Notes: generated by a model from the letters alone, not told the origin. A DNA stretch of 64,000 nucleotides from an uncultured Opitutales bacterium (GCA_900547395.1 URGP01000010.1:1-64000); one strand, 5' to 3'. Positions 24,650-36,198 are shown, counted from the first letter of the stretch. Program-made: numbers and translations.

Positions 24650-26216
24650 TTCAAAAATCAGACGCCAAGCCCCTCTTGCAAAATACGCTTTCGCATTCGC
24701 GTTCGGCATAGCATTGTCGCGCTATTTTGAAATTGGCGCGAACATTTTGTCCGCCCTTCTCGTGCTGGCGGGCGCGCTCGTTTTTCATTTTATAATCGCA
24801 AACAAAAATCTCCGCCTGCCAATGATGCTTTTGGCATTCATCTCGGGCGCAATAATTTCAATACCTCCTCAAAATCCTTACCCCGACTTCACTTCGCAAG
24901 AAGCAGAGCTTGAAATTTTTGCAGAGCGCGCCGGCAGAAACGAAAAAGGGGCTTCGTACGGCATAGGCAAAGTCCTTTCCGCGTCGAAAAATTTTGAAAA
25001 GGCAAAGGGGAGCAAAATCTGGTTCTACGCAAAAGACGCCAAAGATATTTGGCAAGGCAACAAAATCAGGGGTAGTTTCATAGTCCGCAAAGTGGAAAAA
25101 GAAGAGGGATTTAACAATTATCTTCTGAATCAAAACATATTTTTCAACGCATATTCGGCGGAAAAAACGGAAATTGAAAGCGCGAAATTTCCGTATTCGC
25201 TCTACAAATCCGCGCGGGAATATATCGCAGAAAAGCTCGGAACTTTTTACGGCGGCGCAAATGCCGAAAATGAAGGAGCGCGGGCATTCCGCGCAATGAT
25301 TTTGGGCGACAAATCCTATCTTTCCAAAGACGCAAAAAACGATTTCAAGCTTACGGGAACAATGCATATTTTTGCGGTTAGCGGACTGCACGTCGGAATG
25401 CTCGCTTCCATTATTTACTTTATCCTAAATCTTTTGCGCGTTCCCAAAAAAGCGGCTCCTGCCATAAGCTTGCCGATTTTATTTTTGTATGTCAGCGTCT
25501 GCCAATCCGCGCCAAGCGCGATGAGGGCGTTCATAATGATTTCGACAGTTTGGCTTTCTTCCGCATTCTTGCGCAAACCCAAAACATTCGCCTCTCTTGT
25601 GGCGGCATTTTTCATATCGCTTGCGTTTAACCCGTCAAACCTCTTTGACGCAGGCTTTGCCCTGTCTTACTCGGTCGTTTTGGCGATAGTTTTGTACGCG
25701 GTGGAACTCGATGAAGCCCTGTCGCAAAAAATACAAAATCTGCGCGGCTTTGAATTGAAAAATCCCCCTCTTCCGAGGCGGATTTACCTTAAATGCGAGC
25801 GCGGAATTATCGCGGGGCTTTGCATTGGAATTGCCGCAATGTTTGCAAGCGCGCCGCTTTGCTCCTGCTATTTCGGCTATGTGCCTTTGCTTTCGGCATT
25901 CCTTTCAATTCCTTTTGTTTTGGGCGCGACGGCGGCGGTCGCCTGCGGGGCGGCTTCCGTCGTTTTGCCGAATTTCCTGTGCCCGATTACAAATTCGATT
26001 GCCGCTTTTATTCTTGAAATAATGTTAAACTCTGCAAAAATTTTTTCCGATTTAGCAGTAGTATTGAACGTTAAAATCTCCCCCGTTGCGGCGTTTGCCT
26101 GCGAATGGGCAATTTTGGCAAGCTTGTTTTTATACCCTGAAATCAAAAGCCCCGCAAAATGGATTTTGCCTCCCGCAATAACAGCCGCAACCCTTCTAAG
26201 CGCAGCTATATTCTAA
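24636..26216 (+). CDS. comEC: ComEC/Rec2-like competence membrane protein, short form
   Basis: A 526-residue polytopic protein. The N-terminal part has two or three membrane segments and a DUF4131-type soluble domain. The central competence domain has the family signature MHIFAVSGLHVGML (about residues 241-254) and many membrane segments, for example ISLPILFLYVSVCQSAPSAM. By family it forms the inner-membrane channel for single-stranded DNA uptake. The C-terminal metallo-beta-lactamase-like domain of full-length ComEC is absent; the protein ends after the last hydrophobic segments. It overlaps the lipoprotein gene by 14 nt and the tilS start by 1 nt (TAATG). No other competence genes are in the window. 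Confidence 0.88.
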   Translation: MTDVNSKIRRQAPLAKYAFAFAFGIALSRYFEIGANILSALLVLAGALVFHFIIANKNLRLPMMLLAFISGAIISIPPQNPYPDFTSQEAELEIFAERAGRNEKGASYGIGKVLSASKNFEKAKGSKIWFYAKDAKDIWQGNKIRGSFIVRKVEKEEGFNNYLLNQNIFFNAYSAEKTEIESAKFPYSLYKSAREYIAEKLGTFYGGANAENEGARAFRAMILGDKSYLSKDAKNDFKLTGTMHIFAVSGLHVGMLASIIYFILNLLRVPKKAAPAISLPILFLYVSVCQSAPSAMRAFIMISTVWLSSAFLRKPKTFASLVAAFFISLAFNPSNLFDAGFALSYSVVLAIVLYAVELDEALSQKIQNLRGFELKNPPLPRRIYLKCERGIIAGLCIGIAAMFASAPLCSCYFGYVPLLSAFLSIPFVLGATAAVACGAASVVLPNFLCPITNSIAAFILEIMLNSAKIFSDLAVVLNVKISPVAAFACEWAILASLFLYPEIKSPAKWILPPAITAATLLSAAIF

Positions 26217-27604
26217 TGGAACAAACTCTCTCGCCTGAAAACTTTTTCTTCGACCAAAACGCGCTCGAACAAAGTGCGCTGGCGGAAATCCGCAAACAGC
26301 TGGCTTCGGGGAAAAAACTCGCAGTCGCGCTTTCCGGCGGAAGCGACAGCGTGTTTTTGCTATACATTGCCAAACTTCTCTGCGGAAACAAAAATATAAC
26401 CGCTTTACACTTCAACCACAAAGTCAGAAAAAACGCGGATGTTGACGAAGAATTTTGCAAGACGCTCTGCAAAAAGCTCGGCGTAAAGCTGGTCGCAAAA
26501 TCGCGCCAAAAAAGCCTCAAAAAAATTTCGGAAGAGAGCCTGCGCAAACTGCGCGGCGACTTCTTTGAAAAAGAATGCAAAAAGCTGAAAATCGACGCCA
26601 TATTGCAGGGGCATATCAAAACGGATGTCGCGGAAACGATGTTGATGCGCCTTATGCGCGGCTCCGCACTCGAAGGGCTTTGCGCGCCCCGACCCGTCGC
26701 AAAATCCAACGGGCTTATAAAAATCCGCCCGATTTTAACGCTTGCAAAGCCTGAAATCCAAGACGTCCTGAAAAAATTCGGCATTAAATGGCGTGAGGAT
26801 GAATCTAATTTTTCAAGCATTTTTCTGCGAAATAAAATCCGAAACGAAGTTCTGCCTCTTTTTGAAAACGCCTGCGGCGCAAACTTTGCGTCTTCGGCTT
26901 TCAGAACGCGCAAGCTCCTCGAAGAGGACGCAAGGTTTATCGAAGATGCGTTTTTGCGCGAAACAAAACCAGAGGGCAAAAAAATTTTTCTAAGCGATTT
27001 TGCCGCAAGTTCCCAAGCCCTTCTGCGCAGGGCGGCTCAAAAGCTTTTGGCGCAAAACGGGCAAAAATTAAGAGCGGGCGCAGTTGACTTGTTTTTGGAC
27101 GAATGCTTAAAAGGCAAATCCGCCCAAACCAGCCTTAAAACGGGCTTTATGCTGTTTAATCCAAAGGAAAAATCTCTTGAAATAATAGAGGCAAAACCCG
27201 CCGCAAAGTGGGAGATTTCGCTAACTTTCGGGGAAAACAAGCTGCCAATCGGCGGTTCGATATTTTTGGAAGAAGCGGAAATTTCAAGCGCAATGCTTGA
27301 AAAAATAAAGGGCGGGCATTTCGACGAATCGCAATTTGCCTTCGTCCGCCCAATGCCCTCAGGGCTTTTTGCCCGAAACACAGAGCCTTCCGACGCCTAC
27401 GCGCCAATCGGCTCAAAATCAAAACGGCTTGTAAAAGATATGATGAGCGCAAAAAAAACGCCTGTTTTGAAACGAAAGTCTTTTCCGCTTGTCTGTTTAA
27501 GTTCGGGAGAGGCAATATGGTCGCCAAGTTTGGCTATCGCCGATTTTTGCAAATTAAATGATGTCGGCCGCGCATTTAGATTGACCTACAAGCCCGCTTA
27601 TTGA
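26216..27604 (+). CDS. tilS: tRNA(Ile)-lysidine synthase TilS
   Basis: A 462-residue PP-loop ATPase that converts C34 of the CAU anticodon of tRNA-Ile2 to lysidine, an essential step for reading AUA. The PP-loop SGGSDS is at residues 40-45. LHFNHKVRKNADVDEEFC, LQGHIKTDVAETMLMRLMRG and LRNKIRNEVLPLFE are typical family segments. A C-terminal TilS domain follows (about 350-462). The start at 26216 overlaps the comEC stop; an earlier frame start lies well inside comEC and adds an unlikely Ser/Arg-rich tail. Confidence 0.93.
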   Translation: MEQTLSPENFFFDQNALEQSALAEIRKQLASGKKLAVALSGGSDSVFLLYIAKLLCGNKNITALHFNHKVRKNADVDEEFCKTLCKKLGVKLVAKSRQKSLKKISEESLRKLRGDFFEKECKKLKIDAILQGHIKTDVAETMLMRLMRGSALEGLCAPRPVAKSNGLIKIRPILTLAKPEIQDVLKKFGIKWREDESNFSSIFLRNKIRNEVLPLFENACGANFASSAFRTRKLLEEDARFIEDAFLRETKPEGKKIFLSDFAASSQALLRRAAQKLLAQNGQKLRAGAVDLFLDECLKGKSAQTSLKTGFMLFNPKEKSLEIIEAKPAAKWEISLTFGENKLPIGGSIFLEEAEISSAMLEKIKGGHFDESQFAFVRPMPSGLFARNTEPSDAYAPIGSKSKRLVKDMMSAKKTPVLKRKSFPLVCLSSGEAIWSPSLAIADFCKLNDVGRAFRLTYKPAY

Positions 27605-27666
27605 AAATATTGCTTTTTCCTTGGAAAATAATGTGATTTTATAATCGCTCGCACAAATATATTATT

Positions 27667-29679
27667 ATGGGAAACGAACATTTTAAAATTTTGAAAAAAA
27701 GAAAAAATCAGGCAAAAACGCTGTCTGTCTGGATAGTGCTTATTTTGATACTGATGATGCTCAAATTTTTTGCGGACGGAAACAGCCCGTCCGAGCAGAC
27801 TTTCACAATCAAAGAGCTCATGAAGGCAGCCGCAAACGACTCCATATTGAGCCTCAACATCCGCAATGACCCCAACGGAGGCGCAAACTGGTACGAAGTA
27901 AACGGCTACATTCAAAATCCGCGCTTCGGCAAAGAAGACGCACCCGCCGACACTCCGCGCAAGCTTCCGTTCAAATTCAGCGGCACCATTTTAGAGGATA
28001 ATTACCAGATTTTGACTTCTCCGACGGCACCATGGACAATCTCTGAAAAAAGCGCGGGCTCTGTATGGAGCAACGTGTTTTTCACATTTCTTCCGGGACT
28101 TTTGATTGTCGGCGTGATTTTCTTTCTGATTTCCAGACAGATGAGGGCGTCGAGCAAAATGGGCATGGACTTCGGCAAAAGCCGCGCGAGGCTTCTTTCG
28201 CCCGACAAAGACCGCACGACATTTGACGACGTGGCGGGTTGCGACGAAGCAAAAGAGGAAGTCGCCGAAATTGTGGACTTTTTGAGAACTCCCGAAAAAT
28301 TCAGAAAAATCGGGGCGAAAATTCCCAAAGGCATTTTGATGATGGGCCCTCCCGGAACAGGCAAAACCCTGCTTGCAAGGGCAATCGCGGGCGAAGCAAA
28401 CGTTCCGTTTTACTCAATCAGCGGCTCCGATTTCATGGAGATGTTCGTGGGCGTTGGCGCGGCGCGCGTGCGCGACATGTTTGAGCAGGCGCGCAAAAAC
28501 GCCCCCTGCCTGATATTCATCGACGAAATCGACGCTGTCGGCAGACAGCGCGGCGCAGGCATGGGCGGCGGACACGACGAACGCGAGCAAACCCTGAATT
28601 CGCTCCTTACGGAAATGGACGGCTTCGACGGGCATGAAGGCATAATAATAATCGCCGCGACAAACCGCCCCGACGTATTGGACAGCGCGCTTTTGCGCCC
28701 CGGCAGGTTTGACAGGCAGGTTGTAATAGACACTCCCGACGCAAAGGGCCGCGAAGAAATTTTGAAAATCCACGCGCGAAAAATCAAGCTCGACGAAAGC
28801 GTTGACTTGGAAAAAGTTGCGCGTCTCTGCCCCGGATGCTCGGGCGCGGACTTGGCGAACTTGCTAAACGAAGGCGCAATCACCGCGGCGCGGCGCAACA
28901 GCCCGACCGTCTCAATGGAAGACATAAACATCGCGCGCGACAAGGTATTTTTCGGCAGGGAACGCCGCAGGCTCATGGACGACGACCAAAAGAAGCTCAT
29001 CGCATACCATGAAGCGGGCCACGCCCTTACGCAGTGCGCTCTTGACGACAACAATATGCCCGTCCATAAAGTCACGATTATCCCGCGCGGTCAAAGCCTC
29101 GGCTCAACGATGTTCCTGCCAAAGCGCGACACTTTGACGGAATCCAAAACTTCGCTTTTAAACCAAATTTGCTCCACGCTCGGCGGCAGGGTTGCCGAGG
29201 AGGTCGTTTTCGGTGAAGTGACAAACGGGGCCGCAAGCGACATCAAGCAGGCGACAAAAATCGCCCGCAAAATGATTTGCGACTGGGGCATGGGCTCTCT
29301 CGGCCCGATAGCGTTAGGCGAAAATCAAGAGCACATATTCCTCGGCAAAGAAATCGCCCGCGACAGGCATTTCAGCGAAAAGACTGCGCAGCAAATCGAC
29401 GATGAAATTAAAGGCATCATAGATTTTCAGGAAAACCGCGCGCGCGAACTTCTCACAAAGAAACGCGCCCAGCTTGACTTAATGAGCCAAGCCTTAATCG
29501 AATTTGAAACGATAGACGGCGACTTGGTAAAAGACATTGTTTTTGAAAAAGTAAAAACCTTGGACGAAATCAAAGAAATTCTTGCCAAAAAAGAGGCTGA
29601 AAAAGAAAGCCAAGCTCAGGAGCAAACGATGGCGGAAAACCCGCAAGCATTTGAAAATCCCGCGGCAACGCAGGCTTGA
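27667..29679 (+). CDS. ftsH: ATP-dependent zinc metalloprotease FtsH
   Basis: A 670-residue membrane AAA+ protease that degrades membrane and unstable cytoplasmic proteins. There are two N-terminal membrane segments (about 21-37 and 139-158) around a small extracytoplasmic domain. The AAA module has Walker [16 protein letters not shown] (about 225-235), Walker [12 protein letters not shown] and the second region of homology [20 protein letters not shown]. The protease domain has the zinc motif HEAGH (about 447-451). The C-terminus is a Glu/Gln/Ala-rich tail. No Shine-Dalgarno sequence is seen. tilS lies upstream on the same strand, a neighbour commonly found beside ftsH. Confidence 0.97.
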   Translation: MGNEHFKILKKRKNQAKTLSVWIVLILILMMLKFFADGNSPSEQTFTIKELMKAAANDSILSLNIRNDPNGGANWYEVNGYIQNPRFGKEDAPADTPRKLPFKFSGTILEDNYQILTSPTAPWTISEKSAGSVWSNVFFTFLPGLLIVGVIFFLISRQMRASSKMGMDFGKSRARLLSPDKDRTTFDDVAGCDEAKEEVAEIVDFLRTPEKFRKIGAKIPKGILMMGPPGTGKTLLARAIAGEANVPFYSISGSDFMEMFVGVGAARVRDMFEQARKNAPCLIFIDEIDAVGRQRGAGMGGGHDEREQTLNSLLTEMDGFDGHEGIIIIAATNRPDVLDSALLRPGRFDRQVVIDTPDAKGREEILKIHARKIKLDESVDLEKVARLCPGCSGADLANLLNEGAITAARRNSPTVSMEDINIARDKVFFGRERRRLMDDDQKKLIAYHEAGHALTQCALDDNNMPVHKVTIIPRGQSLGSTMFLPKRDTLTESKTSLLNQICSTLGGRVAEEVVFGEVTNGAASDIKQATKIARKMICDWGMGSLGPIALGENQEHIFLGKEIARDRHFSEKTAQQIDDEIKGIIDFQENRARELLTKKRAQLDLMSQALIEFETIDGDLVKDIVFEKVKTLDEIKEILAKKEAEKESQAQEQTMAENPQAFENPAATQA

Positions 29680-29731
29680 TGAAAGCTCCGCTTTTTCGAC
29701 AAAAAGAACCTTTGAAAGATTTAGGCAAAAG

Positions 29732-29763
29732 ACGGCACCGATATTTTTCGGTGTCGTTTTTTT
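29732..29763 (+). terminator. Terminator of ftsH
   Basis: A 10-bp stem with one G-U pair (29732-29741 with 29748-29757) is followed by eight or nine T, about 50 nt after the ftsH stop. Confidence 0.85.
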
Positions 29764-29813
29764 ATGCCATAAAAAGTGCGCCGCTAAAAACAGAAATACA
29801 AATCAAAATCCAT

Positions 29814-29845
29814 AAAAAAGTTGCAGAACATTGATTCCGCAACTT
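29814..29845 (-). terminator. Terminator of the hisC-corC-dnaE run
   Basis: On the minus strand, a 7-bp stem AAGTTGC/GCAACTT (29839-29845 with 29818-29824) is followed by a run of T (29814-29819), about 70 nt after the dnaE stop. Confidence 0.6.
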
Positions 29846-29913
29846 GCCAAAATCTTATTGCAAAAGCTTTCCAAAAAGCAACCGACCCGCTCCAATTTTG
29901 CGCGTGGATTTTC

Positions 29914-32900
29914 TCATTGCGCCGTTTTATTTTTGTAGCCGCCCCATTTGGGCTTTTCTCTTTCGGGAATGGGGATTGCCCGCGCCTTCATTTTTATGAG
30001 CGCGGGTTCGGAACACAAAAGCTTAAACGCCCTCGCATTAAACCCCGAACGCATATTTTCGGAAGCGGCGACTTCCAAGACATCTTCCGCGCCCGCCTTC
30101 AAAAAAATGCGATGCTCCACCGAGCCTGCCCCCGCGTCTTTATAAATATAGTTTGAAAGCATTTTTATGAAACGCTGCGCGTGCATTTCGGGTTCGATTA
30201 CCCAATCGCAAGTTTTTATCGCGCTTGTCGCGGCAAAAGACATGGAACTTACGCTCTCTCCGTTAAACCTTACGTCTCCGCCGTTTTCGCTCCTGCATTC
30301 GCCGACAACGCAGACGCATGAGCCGTCTATAAGCATGTCCTTGCACTTTTCGTAGGCGGCGGGAAAGAAATTTATCTGCAATGACTTTCCATGCCTTGAA
30401 GACAGAGTGAAATACGCCCAAGGCTTGTTGTCCTTTTTGGTAAGGCGTTTTGTCAAATTTGAAATTACGCCGCAAAACCTAAACCTGTCGCGCGAAATGC
30501 GCTTGACCAAGGCTTCGGAAGGCAAATAGTCAAGGGCGTCGTCAATTCCCGCAAACTCGTTCATCGGGTGCCCCGAAACATAGAAGCGCAAAAGCTCCTT
30601 CTCCGACTGCAATTTTTGGGCAATCGACATCGGCGCAACCGAAGTGTCGATAATTGAGGAAACATCTTTTTTTGCGCCTGTTTCCGAAATGTCAAACATG
30701 TCAAACAAGTTTGTCTGCCCGACGGCAAAGTCTTTGCGCAAGTCGTTTGCGTGGTTTAAAATCGCGTCCGCGCTCGCAATCAGCGCGCCCCTGTCTATTC
30801 CGAAAGAATCAAACGCGCCCGACAAAATCAAGCTTTCCATTACGCGCTTGTTTACATTGACGCGCTCCGCAAAGTTTATGATGTCCTTAAACTCGCCGTT
30901 TTTGTCGCGCTCTTCGACAATTTGCCGCGCGGCGGATTCGCCTATGCCCTTAACCGCCGCAAGCCCGAACCTTATGGAGCCTGCGGAATCCGCAAACATA
31001 AAACCTTCGGCAGGCTTCCACGAGGAATTTACTATAGGCGTAAACCCTTCGCGCGAAATATTCACATCGGGACCGAGAACCTTGATGTTTATCGACTCGC
31101 ATTCGTTGATGAAGTTTGAAACCTTGTCAAGATTGCCGAGTTCGCTCGAAAGCACCGCCGCCATAAATTCGACGGGATAATTCGCCTTCAAAAACGCTGT
31201 GCGGTACGAAAGCATTGCGTAGGCGGCGGAATGGGATTTGTTGAAGCCGTACTGAGCAAATTTTTCGAGTATGGCGAAAATGCGCTCTGCTTCATCATGC
31301 TTTATTCCGTTGGTTTTTTCGGCGCGCTCGACGAAGACTGCCTTTTGCTTTGCCATGATTTCGGGCTTCTTCTTGCCCATTGCGCGCCTTAACAAGTCCG
31401 CTTCGCCAAGCGTGTAGCCCGATATTATGCGCGCCGCCATCATGACCTGTTCCTGGTAAACAATAACCCCGTATGTTTCGCTTACCAAATCCTTTAAAAG
31501 CGGGTGCGGAACCTGAATTTTAGAGCTGTCGCGCTTGCCCTCGATAAACTGGTCGATAAACTGCATGGGGCCCGGACGGTAAAGGGCTATGAGAGCTATG
31601 ATTTCCTCAAACGCGCTAAGACCTATGCGCCTGCAAAGGTTTTGCATGCCTTCGCTTTCAAGCTGAAAGACGCCCGTTGTGATGCCGCTATTTAGCAGGC
31701 GATACGTCAATGGGTCTTCGAGCGAAATTTTTTCTATGTCGAATTTGGGATTTGAGCGGGTTCTGCGCACGTTTTCCTGCGCTTCAAAAATTACGTCTAA
31801 AGTTTTAAGCCCCAAAAAGTCCGCTTTCAAAAGCCCAAGCTCTTCGGAAGGACCTTTGGGGACTTGCGTCGTAAGTGTGCCTTCCTGAATCATCATCGGC
31901 ACCAAATTGTCAAGAGGCTGGTCTCCGATGATGATGCCGCAGGCATGCTTGCCCGTCTGCCTTATCATGCCTTCCAAAATTTGCGCCTGGTCGAAAATAT
32001 GGCGCGCGGGAGCGGATTTTTGCAGGTACTCCTTTAATTCGTCGGACTTTTCATAGGCGTCTTTTAGCTTTATCTTCAAGTCGTCGGGAATTTTCTTTGC
32101 GTAGGCATTTGCCTCTTCAAAAGGCATATCGTTTACCCGCGCCAAGTCGCGGATTACAACTTTCGCGCCGAGAGTGCCGAAAGTAATGATGTTTGCAACT
32201 CTGTCCTCGCCGTACTTTCTGCGCACATAGTCTATAACTTCGTCCCTGCGCGCCTGGCAGAAGTCAACGTCGAAGTCGGGAGGGGAAACGCGCTCAAGAG
32301 AGAGCATTCTCTCAAAGAGCAGCCCGAAGCGCAGGGGCTCGATGTCCGTAATTTTGAGCATATACGCTATCATGCATCCCGCGCCCGAACCGCGCCCCGG
32401 CCCTACGGGAATATTTTGGGAACGCGCCCAGTTGATGTAGTCGTACACAATCAAAAAGTAATCCACAAACTCCGCGCCGACTATGATTGAAAGCTCGTAG
32501 TCGAGCTTGTCGCAAAGCATTCTTGCGCGGTTTTCAGGCTCGTTTTCCTTGGGGACGTAAGCATCCGGATTATCGTAATCGACGCCGTAGCGTTCCATAA
32601 GCCCCTTTTTGCAAAGGTCGAACAAGAAAAGCCCGTTTTTGAAATATTTTGGATAGTCCTCTTCTTTGATTTTAAAATTCGGCTCTTTGCCGTTCTGCTT
32701 CAAAACTTCGTTTTTCTTGACTTCGTAAAGATGCAGAATGCGTATGAAATTTTTTTCGTCCGAAGTAAAGGAAACGTCCACGGGTTTTTCATAGCGCGGG
32801 TAATGGTTTTCGCCAAGCGGTATTTTAAGGTCAACCATTTCCGCGACATGCAAAGTGTTGTCAAGACAGCCTTCTATTTCCCCAAGCGCGGCTTCCATTT

Positions 32901-33717
32901 CCTCGCGCGTTTTCAAATAAAATTCGGCGCAAGGATATTTCAGGCGTTTTTCGTCTTTTATCAGCTTGCCGGTTTGAATGCAAAGCATGGCGTCGTGCGC
33001 CTCGGCGTCGGCTTTATAAACGTAGTGGGAGTCGTTTGTCGCAACGATTTTCAGCCCAAAATCCTTCGCAAGGCGCACAAGGCCCGGAATGATTTTCTGC
33101 TGCATCGGCAAAAAGTGGTTCTGGACTTCTATAAAATAATTTTCCTTGCCGAAAATATCCACAAACTTCGCGGTGGCCTCGCGGGCCTTTTCGTAGTCCG
33201 AATAAAGCAGGTATTGGGAAGCTACCCCGTTTAGGCAGCCGCTAAGCGCGATTATTCCCTTTGAGTATTTGGCAAGAGTTTCAATATCGACTCTCGGCTT
33301 GTAATACATACCCCTGAAAAACGCCTCGCTCGAAATTTTTGCAAGGTTCAAATAGCCCTCGTAGTTTTTTGCAATCAGCGTCTTGTGGAAGATTTGATGC
33401 TTCGGGAAATTTTCGGGGCGCAACATGTCCTCGTTGTTTTCGACATCGGAAATGTCGTCGGATTTTTCGACATTGCGCTTCGGGCGGTCCGCCATCGAGT
33501 GGTCGTAAATAAAGTATATTTCCTCCCCGCAAAGAGGCTTTACACCCGCCTTTTTCGCCGCATTGTAAAAATCAATGGAACCGCACATGTTGCCGTGGTC
33601 GGTCATCGCGACAGCGGGCATGCCAAGTTCGCCGACGCGCTTCATAAGTTTATCTATGCGCGTGCAGCCGTCTAAAAAACTATGGTCGGTGTGCAGATGT
33701 AAATGTACGAAATCCAT
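29914..33717 (-). CDS. dnaE: DNA polymerase III alpha subunit DnaE
   Basis: A 1267-residue replicative polymerase. The N-terminal PHP domain starts [20 protein letters not shown]. The C-family polymerase core has [16 protein letters not shown] and the catalytic [20 protein letters not shown] (about residue 480). Further core motifs are [50 protein letters not shown] and [21 protein letters not shown] helix-hairpin-helix region and an OB-fold follow near the C-terminus. It is about 100 residues longer than E. coli DnaE. It starts 12 nt after the CorC/HlyC-like gene stop on the same strand and has no Shine-Dalgarno sequence. Confidence 0.97.
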   Translation of the reverse strand: MDFVHLHLHTDHSFLDGCTRIDKLMKRVGELGMPAVAMTDHGNMCGSIDFYNAAKKAGVKPLCGEEIYFIYDHSMADRPKRNVEKSDDISDVENNEDMLRPENFPKHQIFHKTLIAKNYEGYLNLAKISSEAFFRGMYYKPRVDIETLAKYSKGIIALSGCLNGVASQYLLYSDYEKAREATAKFVDIFGKENYFIEVQNHFLPMQQKIIPGLVRLAKDFGLKIVATNDSHYVYKADAEAHDAMLCIQTGKLIKDEKRLKYPCAEFYLKTREEMEAALGEIEGCLDNTLHVAEMVDLKIPLGENHYPRYEKPVDVSFTSDEKNFIRILHLYEVKKNEVLKQNGKEPNFKIKEEDYPKYFKNGLFLFDLCKKGLMERYGVDYDNPDAYVPKENEPENRARMLCDKLDYELSIIVGAEFVDYFLIVYDYINWARSQNIPVGPGRGSGAGCMIAYMLKITDIEPLRFGLLFERMLSLERVSPPDFDVDFCQARRDEVIDYVRRKYGEDRVANIITFGTLGAKVVIRDLARVNDMPFEEANAYAKKIPDDLKIKLKDAYEKSDELKEYLQKSAPARHIFDQAQILEGMIRQTGKHACGIIIGDQPLDNLVPMMIQEGTLTTQVPKGPSEELGLLKADFLGLKTLDVIFEAQENVRRTRSNPKFDIEKISLEDPLTYRLLNSGITTGVFQLESEGMQNLCRRIGLSAFEEIIALIALYRPGPMQFIDQFIEGKRDSSKIQVPHPLLKDLVSETYGVIVYQEQVMMAARIISGYTLGEADLLRRAMGKKKPEIMAKQKAVFVERAEKTNGIKHDEAERIFAILEKFAQYGFNKSHSAAYAMLSYRTAFLKANYPVEFMAAVLSSELGNLDKVSNFINECESINIKVLGPDVNISREGFTPIVNSSWKPAEGFMFADSAGSIRFGLAAVKGIGESAARQIVEERDKNGEFKDIINFAERVNVNKRVMESLILSGAFDSFGIDRGALIASADAILNHANDLRKDFAVGQTNLFDMFDISETGAKKDVSSIIDTSVAPMSIAQKLQSEKELLRFYVSGHPMNEFAGIDDALDYLPSEALVKRISRDRFRFCGVISNLTKRLTKKDNKPWAYFTLSSRHGKSLQINFFPAAYEKCKDMLIDGSCVCVVGECRSENGGDVRFNGESVSSMSFAATSAIKTCDWVIEPEMHAQRFIKMLSNYIYKDAGAGSVEHRIFLKAGAEDVLEVAASENMRSGFNARAFKLLCSEPALIKMKARAIPIPEREKPKWGGYKNKTAQ

Positions 33718-33729
33718 TTTGCAAAAATT

Positions 33730-35037
33730 TTATTTTTCCTCTTCCCCGCTTTGCGAAAGCAGCTCTATTTTGCATTCGTCTATTTTTCTAAGCCCCACCT
33801 TTTCAACGGTAATATTCATGCGCGGAGACATTATCTGTATCTTTTCGCCCTCTTCGGGAAACCTTCCGAGAATGTTTGTTATAAGCCCGCCGAAAGTCGA
33901 AACTTCGTCGTTATCGAAATCCACGTTCAAAAAGTCCTCCACATTGTGGATTGCCGCAAGCCCCGCGACTTTGTAAGTGTTTTTGCCGATTTTTGAAATC
34001 GCGTTTGAAAGGTCTATGATGTCGTCTTTTATTTTCCCGACAATTTCCTCCAAAATTCCGTCGAGCGTCAATACGCCGATTATGCCCCCGAATTCGTCTT
34101 CGACAACCGCCATGTGAAGCTCGTTGCGGCGCAATTTTTTGAGCGCGTCAATGAGAGGCTCTTCGTATTTAACTTTGACGATGCCGCGCTTGATTTTCAT
34201 GAGGTCAACTTCCTCGCCGTTTTCAAGAACCCTGAAAATATCCTTGATGCGCACAATTCCAAGGCAGTTGTCCAGATTTCCGTCGCAAATAGGATAGCGC
34301 GTATGCCCGTATTTTGCGGCAATTTTCAAATTTTCCGAAACCGTGTCGGAAATGTCGAAAAACTGCACCTGGTTGCGCGGTATCATGACGTCCGAAATTT
34401 CAAGCTCGTTTAAGCGTATCGAATTGCGGACGATTTTTTTCGCGTATGGCGAAAGCTCGTCGCTTTCCTCTTCTTCGGTGCGCAATTTCACCAAAACGTC
34501 GATATGGTCAAATGACGCGTCGTCTTCTGAAATTCTCTTTCCGAAAAATTTTTCGGAGACCTTGCGGGCTACTATTTCAAACGGAAAAACCGCATAATAA
34601 AAAATCGAAAAGAATTTGGAGTGCCGCTTTATGGTTTTTACGGGTTCTTGAGAAGCAAAGCATGCGGACGGCAAGTCGCAAAAAACATACTGCAAAAAAA
34701 GCGTTATGAGAATTGAGAAGGCGACTATTTTTAAAGCCGTGTTGGAGCCTATCTCGGCATTGCAAAGTTTTAAAACCCCGTAAGACGCGCACACAAAGGC
34801 AAACGTTGCCACCATGAGAAAAAATCTCGCCCCGAGAGCCGCAAATATGCCGACTTTCTTGGATTTTTCTATCAGGCGCAGTTCGAATTTTGAAAGCTGC
34901 GCCTTTTCCTTTGCGTCAGCATTCTCAAAGCGCACCGCCGCAACCGCGTACGAAATCGACACAAAAGTCATATTCGCCACAAACGAAAGCATTGCGGCGG
35001 CGCCTCCCAAAAGCAATTCTGCAAGCCCCTCTCTCAT
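33730..35037 (-). CDS. CNNM/CBS-pair membrane protein (CorC/HlyC/TlyC family)
   Basis: A 435-residue membrane protein. The N-terminal CNNM (DUF21) region has three or four hydrophobic segments (about residues 5-35, 63-88, 98-122). A CBS pair follows (ISDVMIPRNQVQFF... and HMAVVEDEFGGIIGVLTLDG), then a C-terminal CorC_HlyC domain (about 350-430). The family is linked to magnesium or cobalt export or regulation; the old haemolysin name is misleading. It lies 4 nt after hisC and 12 nt before dnaE, so co-expression is likely. The start fits the first hydrophobic segment. Confidence 0.88.
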   Translation of the reverse strand: MREGLAELLLGGAAAMLSFVANMTFVSISYAVAAVRFENADAKEKAQLSKFELRLIEKSKKVGIFAALGARFFLMVATFAFVCASYGVLKLCNAEIGSNTALKIVAFSILITLFLQYVFCDLPSACFASQEPVKTIKRHSKFFSIFYYAVFPFEIVARKVSEKFFGKRISEDDASFDHIDVLVKLRTEEEESDELSPYAKKIVRNSIRLNELEISDVMIPRNQVQFFDISDTVSENLKIAAKYGHTRYPICDGNLDNCLGIVRIKDIFRVLENGEEVDLMKIKRGIVKVKYEEPLIDALKKLRRNELHMAVVEDEFGGIIGVLTLDGILEEIVGKIKDDIIDLSNAISKIGKNTYKVAGLAAIHNVEDFLNVDFDNDEVSTFGGLITNILGRFPEEGEKIQIMSPRMNITVEKVGLRKIDECKIELLSQSGEEEK

Positions 35038-35041
35038 GCGC

Positions 35042-36130
35042 TTACAAAAGTTTGGAAAACTCGCTCAAAAAACGCTCGTTTTGCTCAGGCAAACCTATTG
35101 TGATTCTCAGCCAGTCCGGCAAACCGTAGCCGACATTCGGGCGCACGATTACGCCCGCCCTTTGAAGGGCGTCAAATTTCTTCAAGGCGTCATTAACTTT
35201 GACCATAATGAAGTTTCCGCCTTCGGAGATGTATTCAACGCCGAGTTCCTTGAATTTCTTTTCAATCTGCTCTCTGCCCTGCTTGTTCAATTTTTTGCTT
35301 TTTTCGTAAAATTCAACGTCGTCCAAAGCCGCCATTGCCGCAACTTGGGCAAGAGAGTTCATGTTAAACGGCTCGCGCACCCTGTTTATGTACGAGGCAA
35401 GCTCTTCTGAACAATAGCCGTAGCCCGCCCTCAAACCCGCAAGCCCGTAAATTTTCGAGAATGTTTTAAGCCCTATGACATTTCTGCCTTCCGCAATCAA
35501 GCCGCGAATATCAACGGGGTTATCCTGAAAGTCTCCGTAAGCTTCGTCGTAGCAGAAAACGACATGTTCGGGCAAAGCTCTTACAAATTCAAAAACTTCG
35601 TTTTGCGACAAAACCGTGCCTGTCGGGTTGTTCGGGTTGGCAAGAAAGACGATTTTTGTTTTTTCGTCCACAGCGTCGAGCATTTGCGACAAGTCGTAGC
35701 GCAAAGACGGCATTGGAACTTCGCGGGCTTCCGCGCCCATCAAAAGGGTTGAAAGCTTGTAAACGATAAACGATTGCGCGCCCATCACCGCATTGTCTCC
35801 CTCGCCCAAAAGCGCGTGCGCAACAAGCTCGATTACTTCGTTAGAGCCGTTGCCGAACACAAGTTGGCTCGAATTTAAACCCATTACTTTTGAAATTTTT
35901 CTGCCCAATTCGTAACATCCGCCGTCGGGATAGTAGTTCAAATTATCTAGGGAACGGCTGACGGCTTCGATGGCTTTCGGGCAGGGACCGAGCGGATTTT
36001 CATTGGACGCCATTTTCAAAATGCCGTCGGGGTCAAGCCCGAATTCCCTTGCGACATACTCTATGGGTTTTCCCGCCTGGTAAACAGGCTGGCTCAAAAC
36101 TGATTTTCTTACAATATTTTCGATTTTCAT
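35042..36130 (-). CDS. hisC: Histidinol-phosphate aminotransferase HisC
   Basis: A 362-residue class I/II PLP aminotransferase. It has the substrate loop MASNENPLGPCPKAIEA, cofactor-binding FGNGSNEVIELVAHAL, FLANPNNPTGTVLS, YDEAYGDF, the Schiff-base lysine in GLKTFSKIYGLAGLRAGYG, and the C-terminal arginine in DWLRITIGLPEQNERFL. Expected reaction: imidazole acetol-phosphate plus glutamate to histidinol-phosphate; some homologues also act on aromatic amino acids. No other his genes are beside it. It leads a run with the CNNM/CBS gene and dnaE, and is divergent from the rmlD-like gene. Confidence 0.9.
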   Translation of the reverse strand: MKIENIVRKSVLSQPVYQAGKPIEYVAREFGLDPDGILKMASNENPLGPCPKAIEAVSRSLDNLNYYPDGGCYELGRKISKVMGLNSSQLVFGNGSNEVIELVAHALLGEGDNAVMGAQSFIVYKLSTLLMGAEAREVPMPSLRYDLSQMLDAVDEKTKIVFLANPNNPTGTVLSQNEVFEFVRALPEHVVFCYDEAYGDFQDNPVDIRGLIAEGRNVIGLKTFSKIYGLAGLRAGYGYCSEELASYINRVREPFNMNSLAQVAAMAALDDVEFYEKSKKLNKQGREQIEKKFKELGVEYISEGGNFIMVKVNDALKKFDALQRAGVIVRPNVGYGLPDWLRITIGLPEQNERFLSEFSKLL

Positions 36131-36198
36131 TGCTTTGGGATTATTGACTTTGATTTTATTATTTGCAAGTTCAGATAAATTTTCTATTCATTTTATTC

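Noticed and set aside
29582..29815. Open frame overlapping the end of ftsH
   Set aside because: It is out of frame with ftsH, Lys/Arg-rich and runs through the ftsH terminator.
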